DNA from: Seohaeicola zhoushanensis
Lineage (GTDB): Bacteria; Pseudomonadota; Alphaproteobacteria; Rhodobacterales; Rhodobacteraceae
Reading direction: 5' to 3'
NCBI RefSeq assembly: GCF_014656415.1
Contig: NZ_BNCJ01000010.1
Span: 110,341-174,340 of the forward strand
DNA length: 64,000 bases
Shown: positions 59,466 through 64,000 of the stretch, piece by piece
Position numbering within the stretch: the first letter of the stretch is position 1
How the letters are laid out: each line of letters starts with the position of its first letter
The notes under the pieces: model-generated
The model's database searches: none
Told to the model about the DNA's origin: nothing
The model's input: the letters and a program-made list of their open reading frames with translations, nothing else
Position numbers and translations under genes: made by a program

Positions 59466-59765
59466 TCAGAGGGTCGTCATCGGCCCCGGCTCGTGCATCT
59501 TGATATCGCGACCAAAGGCGCCGATTTCGGCCAGCTTCGCGCGGTAGGTGGCGATATGCGCCGACTTCCCATGCGCCTTGAGACAGTCGAGATCGTCCCA
59601 TTCCTCGTAGACGCGAAAGGTGGTCGGCTCCTCGACGCTCTGCCAGAAGGCGTAGACGCGGCAGCCCTTCTCGGCGCGTGTTGCAACGGCCACCTCGGCC
59701 GCGGCCGCCTTCATCGCCTCGATTCCCTCAGGCGGAACCTGCATGGTCCCGGTAACGATCAGCAT
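59466..59765 (-). CDS. ABM-domain (YgiN-like) monooxygenase
   Basis: A 99-residue dimeric ferredoxin-like protein: MLIVTGTMQVPPEGIEAM, EKGCRVYAFWQSVEEPTTFRVYEEWDD in parts, and HIATYRAKLAEIGAF. This is the antibiotic biosynthesis monooxygenase/quinol monooxygenase family. GGAGGG precedes ATG 59765. It stands alone, convergent with the DMT gene. Substrate unknown. Confidence 0.87.
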   Translation of the reverse strand: MLIVTGTMQVPPEGIEAMKAAAAEVAVATRAEKGCRVYAFWQSVEEPTTFRVYEEWDDLDCLKAHGKSAHIATYRAKLAEIGAFGRDIKMHEPGPMTTL

Positions 59766-59817
59766 GAATGAAACCCTCCCTCGATCCGCGCCACCCTGTC
59801 GCGCGGCGCAGGCAGGG

Positions 59818-60309
59818 TCAACCGGTCAGATCGATCCGGTGATGCAGCCGGTCGACCGGGCGGCCATCCGACAGCGGGATCCCCCGCGAGACGTCATACT
59901 GCACGAAGCCCATTCGCCGGTAAAAGCCCAGCCCCGGCACGTTGTCGGCCCGGATGGTGGCGTTGATCGCCACAATCCCCAACTCCTTGGCGCGCGCCAG
60001 CGTCTCGGCGAACAGCGCTCGCCCCGCCCCGCGCAAGGGATCGTCGCGCCGGGTGAAGCTGGCGATATCGGCCCAGCCCTCGGGCAGGTCGTCTCGCCGC
60101 CCGAGATGCTGGAATCCTGCCACCGCCCCGGCCCCATCAAGCACCACGTGGCACAGGATGGTCGAGGGCCCCAGCAGGTAGTCCTCCAGCCCGACCTCGT
60201 CGAAGAGCTGCTCGAGCGCCGTAGTCCCGCCCAGCGAGATGATCTGGTTCAACAGAACGCAGGCCGCCGGAATATCCTCGGGCGTCATCGCCCGGACCTC
60301 GTGGCTCAC
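59818..60309 (-). CDS. GNAT-family N-acetyltransferase
   Basis: A 163-residue acetyltransferase. The acetyl-CoA loop is represented by RRDDPLRGAGRALFAETLARAKELG (in parts), followed by INATIRADNVPGLGFYRRMGF. The start GTG 60309 comes 4 nt after the esterase stop, giving close coupling. Substrate unknown; the closest feel is of PanZ/PhnO-type small acetyltransferases. Confidence 0.82.
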   Translation of the reverse strand: MSHEVRAMTPEDIPAACVLLNQIISLGGTTALEQLFDEVGLEDYLLGPSTILCHVVLDGAGAVAGFQHLGRRDDLPEGWADIASFTRRDDPLRGAGRALFAETLARAKELGIVAINATIRADNVPGLGFYRRMGFVQYDVSRGIPLSDGRPVDRLHHRIDLTG

Positions 60310-60313
60310 GATG

Positions 60314-60979
60314 TCAGAACCCGATCTTGTCACGCAGGAAAGCCAGCGCCACGCCCAGCCCGTCGGGTGCAATGCCATGGCCGGTGCCCTTCATCACATG
60401 GGCGAAGACCTCGGTGAAACCGGCCTCCTGCAGGGCCTCCGCCGCCTGCGGCAGCGACTGCGGCGGCACCACCTCGTCCTGGTCACCATGCACCAGCAGC
60501 ACCGGCATCCGGCTGCGGGTCTCGTCCGGCAGGGTCTCGGGGCTCAGCATCCGGCCCGAGAAGGCGACGATACCCGCAATCGGATCCTCACGGCGCGGCG
60601 CGACGTAGAGGCTCATCATGGTGCCTTGCGAAAAGCCGAAGAGCGCCACCTGCTCTGGCAACAGATCCTCGTCGACCATCAGCGCATCCAGAAAGGCGTT
60701 GAGGTCATCCGCCGCCGCAGCCAGCCCGCGCGCGGCCTCCTCTTCCGAGGAGCCGTCGAGCCAGGGGATCGGGAACCACTGATACCCGAAGGGCGCACCG
60801 GGGATCGATTCCGGCGCATCCGGGGCCACGAACAGCGTGTCGGGCAGATGCTCGCCCAAAACATCGGCCAGCCCCAGCAGGTCAGCCCCGTTGGCGCCAT
60901 AGCCGTGGACGAACACCACCGCCGAGCGCAGTTCGCCCGAGACCGGGCCCTTGCGTTCGGCATTCAGAACTCGTGTCAT
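60314..60979 (-). CDS. Phospholipase/carboxylesterase (alpha/beta hydrolase)
   Basis: A 221-residue serine hydrolase of the carboxylesterase 2 family. The catalytic triad is Ser117 (LFGFSQGTM), Asp168 (HGDQDEVVP) and His201 (KGTGHGIAP); the oxyanion region is VFVHGYGANGADL. The start overlaps the alkA stop (ATGA at 60976-60979). Prefers short acyl esters in characterised relatives. Confidence 0.9.
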   Translation of the reverse strand: MTRVLNAERKGPVSGELRSAVVFVHGYGANGADLLGLADVLGEHLPDTLFVAPDAPESIPGAPFGYQWFPIPWLDGSSEEEAARGLAAAADDLNAFLDALMVDEDLLPEQVALFGFSQGTMMSLYVAPRREDPIAGIVAFSGRMLSPETLPDETRSRMPVLLVHGDQDEVVPPQSLPQAAEALQEAGFTEVFAHVMKGTGHGIAPDGLGVALAFLRDKIGF

Positions 60980-61635
60980 GCGATCCCTTCCCTGTCTTTC
61001 GCCACCCGGTAATAGGCCCAGAGGATGCGCGCCGCAACCGATCGCCAGGGGCTCCAGGCTTCGGCCATGACGCGAAAGGCGCGCTCTCGCGGGCGCTCGG
61101 GCAGGCCGAACAGCAACCGCGCCGATTCCTGCAAGGCGAGATCGCCCGGCGCGAAGACATCCGCGCGACCCAGCGAGAACATCGCATAGACTTCCGCCGT
61201 CCAGATCCCGATCCCCGGCACCGCCGTCAGCCGCGCGATCACTTCCGGTGTCGACGCGTCCCGCAGGCCGGCATAGTCGATCCCGGCCTCGGCCAGCGCC
61301 TGGGCATAGCGGATCTTCTGCCGGCTCAGTCCGACCACCCGCAATGCCTCCTCGCCCGCCGCCGCCACCCGCTCGGGCTCGGTCAGCCCCGCCGCCTCGA
61401 TCCGCGCCCAGATAGCGGCGGCTGAGGCCACGCTCACCTGCTGGCTGACGATGGCGCTCAGCAACTGCGCGAAACCGTCCGGGCGCAACCGCAACGGCAG
61501 CGGTCCGGTCTGCGCCAGCGCATCAGCGAAGCGCGGCTCGCGCGCAGCCAGCCAGGCGGCACCCTCGGCGACGCAGCTGTCGCCGCGGATCAGCCGGCCG
61601 GTCACTGCGCCGGAAGGAGAAACGGAAGCCGTCAT
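60976..61635 (-). CDS. alkA: DNA-3-methyladenine glycosylase II
   Basis: A base-excision repair enzyme removing alkylated purines, 219 residues. The helix-hairpin-helix is LTAVPGIGIWTAEVY (about 136-150) and the catalytic residue Asp165 lies in VFAPGDLALQ. LLSAIVSQQVSVASAAAIWAR is the conserved N-terminal helix pair. First gene of the operon alkA-esterase-GNAT. The 76-nt gap to the divergent MFS gene holds an AT-rich promoter region. Confidence 0.92.
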   Translation of the reverse strand: MTASVSPSGAVTGRLIRGDSCVAEGAAWLAAREPRFADALAQTGPLPLRLRPDGFAQLLSAIVSQQVSVASAAAIWARIEAAGLTEPERVAAAGEEALRVVGLSRQKIRYAQALAEAGIDYAGLRDASTPEVIARLTAVPGIGIWTAEVYAMFSLGRADVFAPGDLALQESARLLFGLPERPRERAFRVMAEAWSPWRSVAARILWAYYRVAKDREGIA

Positions 61636-61711
61636 CGCTGCGACAGTATCGCCGCGTCGCCCCCACGCAAGCCGCTTGTATGCTGATATATTAGCCGCTA
61701 CGGCTTGCGCC

Positions 61712-62947
61712 ATGACCACGATTACCGAGATTCCCCCCGCGATCCACGACGATGCCCGCGCCCGACGTAATGTCGTCGTCCTGGTGATCGCACAGGCGTT
61801 CCTCGGCGCGCAGATGCCGATGATCTTCACCGCCGGCGGGCTGGCGGGGATGTCGCTGGCCACCAACCACTGCCTCGCGACCCTGCCGATCTCGCTGATC
61901 GTGCTCGGCTCGATGCTGACCGCGACGCCGCTCTCGGCGGTGATGCAACGATGGGGCCGGCGGACGGGGTTCTTCATCGGCGCGACCGGTGGCGTGATCG
62001 GCGGCAGCCTTGGCGCGCTGGGGCTCTATCTCGGGTCCTTCCCGGTCTTCCTGCTAGGCTCGCTCTTCACCGGCGTCTACATGAGCGCGCAGGGCTTCTA
62101 CCGCTTCGCCGCAGCCGATACCGCGTCGGAGGCGTTCCGGCCCAAGGCGATCTCCTACGTGATGGCCGGCGGCCTGCTTTCGGCGCTGGTCGGCCCGCAG
62201 GCGTTCAAGCTGACCGCCGACGCCTATGTCGTGCCCTTCCTCGGCACCTATTTCGTGGTCATCGCGGTCAACCTGCTCGGCTTCCTGCTGTTCCCGCTAC
62301 TGGACATCCCGAAGCCGGTGAAGGCCGCCACCACCGAGGCCTCGGGCCGGAGCCGGTGGGAGATGCTGACCACCCCGCGCATTGCGGTGGCGGTGATCTG
62401 CGCGATGGTGTCCTACGCGCTGATGAACCTGGTGATGACCTCGACCCCGCTGGCGGTGGTCGGCTGCGGCTTCGAGAAGGGCGACGCCGCCAACGTGGTG
62501 ACGGGCCACGTGCTGGCGATGTATGTGCCGTCGTTCTTCACCGGCCACCTGATCGCCCGTTACGGGGTGGAGAAGATCATGGGCATCGGGCTTGCCATCC
62601 TGGCGGGCGCCGGCGTGGTGGCGCTGCAGGGGGTGGAGCTCGAGAACTTCTTCGTGGCGCTGATCCTGCTGGGGATCGGCTGGAACTTCGGGTTCATCGG
62701 GGCGACCACCATGCTGGCCGGGGCGCATTCCACCAGCGAGCGGGGGCGGATGCAGGGGCTGAACGACCTGCTGGTCTTCGGCGGCGTGACCGTGGCTTCG
62801 CTCTCTTCGGGCGGGCTGATGAACTGTTCGGGCGGCTCGCCGGTCGAGGGGTGGACGGCCGTCAACCTGGCCATGATCCCAGCGCTGGTGTTGGCCGGCG
62901 GGGCGCTGATCTGGCTGGTGATGCAGCCCAAGGAGCCGGCGAACTGA
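61712..62947 (+). CDS. MFS transporter
   Basis: A 411-residue inner-membrane protein with about 12 helices. The loop 2-3 motif is degenerate (MQRWGRRTGFFIGATGG). Distinctive parts are FLGAQMPMIFTAGGLAGMSL, YMSAQGFYRFAAADTASEAFRPKAIS in parts and GHLIARYGVEKIMG. It resembles the MFS subgroup common in alphaproteobacteria with unknown substrate. ATG 61712 lacks a strong ribosome site. Confidence 0.85.
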   Translation: MTTITEIPPAIHDDARARRNVVVLVIAQAFLGAQMPMIFTAGGLAGMSLATNHCLATLPISLIVLGSMLTATPLSAVMQRWGRRTGFFIGATGGVIGGSLGALGLYLGSFPVFLLGSLFTGVYMSAQGFYRFAAADTASEAFRPKAISYVMAGGLLSALVGPQAFKLTADAYVVPFLGTYFVVIAVNLLGFLLFPLLDIPKPVKAATTEASGRSRWEMLTTPRIAVAVICAMVSYALMNLVMTSTPLAVVGCGFEKGDAANVVTGHVLAMYVPSFFTGHLIARYGVEKIMGIGLAILAGAGVVALQGVELENFFVALILLGIGWNFGFIGATTMLAGAHSTSERGRMQGLNDLLVFGGVTVASLSSGGLMNCSGGSPVEGWTAVNLAMIPALVLAGGALIWLVMQPKEPAN

Positions 62948-63248
62948 AAGCGTCCCAGCTAGGACGGAGGGTCAACCCACTGATTTCACTCCATATTGCC
63001 GGGGAGTGAATCCGGGACACGTTTTTGGGGACCGAAAAAGGCCCCCGCGCGGCCCTTCCGTTGCAGCAAGTGGTGCAGCCTGTGGCTCATGCCCGTGTGG
63101 GTATTACGTCATGTCGAGCCAAGGCTTTGGAAGCACTCTTCGGGAGATTTCGGGGTTGGATGACTGCTGTGCGGACGAAACAGGTCTTCCCATTTATTCG
63201 CTCAGCGACCGCTTTTCAGAATGCATCTGATACCGTATTGTTCCGCAT
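62948..63248. other. Junction region between core chromosome and AT-richer DNA
   Basis: These 301 nt hold no gene I can support. A perfect 8-bp inverted repeat, TTCACTCC/GGAGTGAA (62985-62992, 63003-63010), lies 37 nt after the MFS stop and may be its terminator stem. From about 63090 the base composition becomes clearly less GC-rich. No attachment-site duplication or integrase is visible. Confidence 0.45.
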
Positions 63249-63902
63249 ATGACAAACCGAGATGATTTTAGAGCAACCGTCGTTAGAATAATCGCGCAAC
63301 GTGCAGGTTACCGTTGCTCAAATCAAACTTGCCTGCGCCCGACCATTGGGCCAGACGGTGCCGACAATAGTTCTAGTATCGGTGTTGCCGCGCACATTAC
63401 TGCCGCGGCAGAGGGCGGCCCGAGATATGATCCTACTTTGACCTCTGATGAACGAGCTGCTGCCGAAAATGGTATTTGGCTCTGTCAGACCTGTAGCAGA
63501 CTGGTGGACACGGACGTTGCCAGTCATTCCATTGACCAACTCAGGGAGTGGAAAACGTTAGCTGAGATGCGAGCGTATCTTGGCACTCGCGGGTTTGCAA
63601 TTGTAGCGTCTAGGAGCTTTAAAAAGCTCGAAGACAAGATGCCAAACCTTGTGGCTGAAATGCGGAAAGATCTTAGCGAAAACCCGTTTATTCGAGAGTT
63701 CATAGTCGGTTCCAATCGCTGGTCTTACAATGGCGACCCCAACAATCCCATTTTTCATTATTATTTTGAGGACCACGACAACTTGAAGCCGATGCTGAGG
63801 GTAATGCAAAATTATGGCGCGATCATTGATACGACACATAACAAGGTTGATCGTTTCCAACTTACAGAAGAATTTGCTGAATACCTACAATTGCCCATTT
63901 AG
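63249..63902 (+). CDS. HNH-nuclease-like protein of a probable defence or mobile region
   Basis: A 217-residue protein in AT-rich codon usage unlike the rest of the window. Residues 20-90 match an HNH zinc-finger nuclease domain: Cys23 and Cys28 (YRCSNQTC), His49 (GVAAHITAAAEGGPRYDP in parts), Asn74 (ENGIWLC), Cys79 and Cys82, then VDTD and LREWK. This layout recurs in HNH domains fused to STAND or other effector modules of antiphage systems. The C-terminal 60 residues (DNLKPMLRVMQNYGAIID, RFQLTEEFAEYLQL) look like a winged helix. Function unproven; partners may lie to the right. Confidence 0.7.
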   Translation: MTNRDDFRATVVRIIAQRAGYRCSNQTCLRPTIGPDGADNSSSIGVAAHITAAAEGGPRYDPTLTSDERAAAENGIWLCQTCSRLVDTDVASHSIDQLREWKTLAEMRAYLGTRGFAIVASRSFKKLEDKMPNLVAEMRKDLSENPFIREFIVGSNRWSYNGDPNNPIFHYYFEDHDNLKPMLRVMQNYGAIIDTTHNKVDRFQLTEEFAEYLQLPI

Positions 63903-63961
63903 CTCTCGCATTCCGGAATCACATTCCGCCCGAACTGTCTGCGTGAATAGCCCCGCGTTTC

Positions 63962-64000
63962 TTAGACGCCTTCGTGTCTCAGTTTCTGCTGCCGCTCGAA
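63962..64000 (-). CDS. Possible 3' end of a gene entering from the right
   Basis: The last 13 minus-strand codons are open and end FERQQKLRHEGV-stop at 63962-63964. The highly charged, helical character is consistent with a coding end, and GC content is back to the chromosomal level. Too short to identify. Confidence 0.2.
   Translation of the reverse strand, partial: FERQQKLRHEGV

Noticed and set aside
63025..63252. 75-codon frame before the HNH gene
   Set aside because: No ribosome site, no recognisable motif, and it crosses the compositional junction; most likely chance.

Overview
The window looks like chromosomal DNA of a marine-type alphaproteobacterium of the order Rhodobacterales (Roseobacter/Paracoccaceae group). 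Supporting signs are high GC with strong GC bias at third codon positions, a pcaQ-pcaCHG cluster, an F1Fo-ATPase zeta inhibitor gene (DUF1476), DUF2852, a methionine synthase split into separate subunits, TakP-type TRAP genes and an alphaproteobacterial GTTC-N7-GTTC LexA box. No plasmid, phage or CRISPR genes are visible. Only the last ~1 kb departs in base composition.

Left part (1-8100, minus strand): one long catabolic operon. It holds a solute-binding protein, an enolase-superfamily dehydratase, a GMC flavoprotein with a small partner subunit, two MalF/MalG-type permeases, a GntR/FCD regulator and an ABC ATPase cut by the window edge. A 19-bp palindrome overlaps the likely promoter.

8256-23351: an exopolysaccharide cluster. 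It contains polymerase/ligase, Wzz/Wzc-like chain-length protein, NarL/FixJ response regulator, a WecG-WcaJ fusion, GalU, a periplasmic molybdopterin-fold protein next to a large hybrid sensor kinase, Wza-type export lipoprotein, flippase and three glycosyltransferases. Four copies of an inverted repeat, CCTATCC-N4-GGATAGG, sit in front of its transcription units and nowhere else that I found. This is the strongest candidate for an undescribed regulatory circuit.

23365-26959: protocatechuate degradation (pcaC-pcaH-pcaG plus a BKACE enzyme) with divergent pcaQ. 26987-31404: tRNA-Leu(CAA), a VTT membrane protein, DsbB, a DUF2852 gene behind twin 19-bp operators, RDD protein, N-end-rule aminoacyltransferase, VOC protein, and an ArsR-SRPBCC pair. 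31503-35974: a TakPQM-type TRAP transporter with an oversized membrane subunit. 36417-38979: ilvB-ilvN, preceded by a readable attenuator with a 15-residue Ile/Leu/Val leader peptide.

38986-45523: a small conserved hypothetical, an XRE regulator, a DctB/DctD-type two-component system whose regulator lacks the GAFTGA loop, and purC-purS-purQ. 45689-50567: ATPase zeta inhibitor, homocysteine methyltransferase and corrinoid subunits of a split methionine synthase, a radical SAM protein behind a LexA box, and a DUF1638 gene. 50702-62947: sufE, a lipoprotein, metG, an M20 amidohydrolase, a serralysin-like RTX protease, a DMT exporter, an ABM monooxygenase, GNAT, esterase, alkA and an MFS transporter. 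The right end (62948-64000) is an AT-richer stretch carrying an HNH-nuclease-like gene, probably the edge of a horizontally acquired defence-type region.
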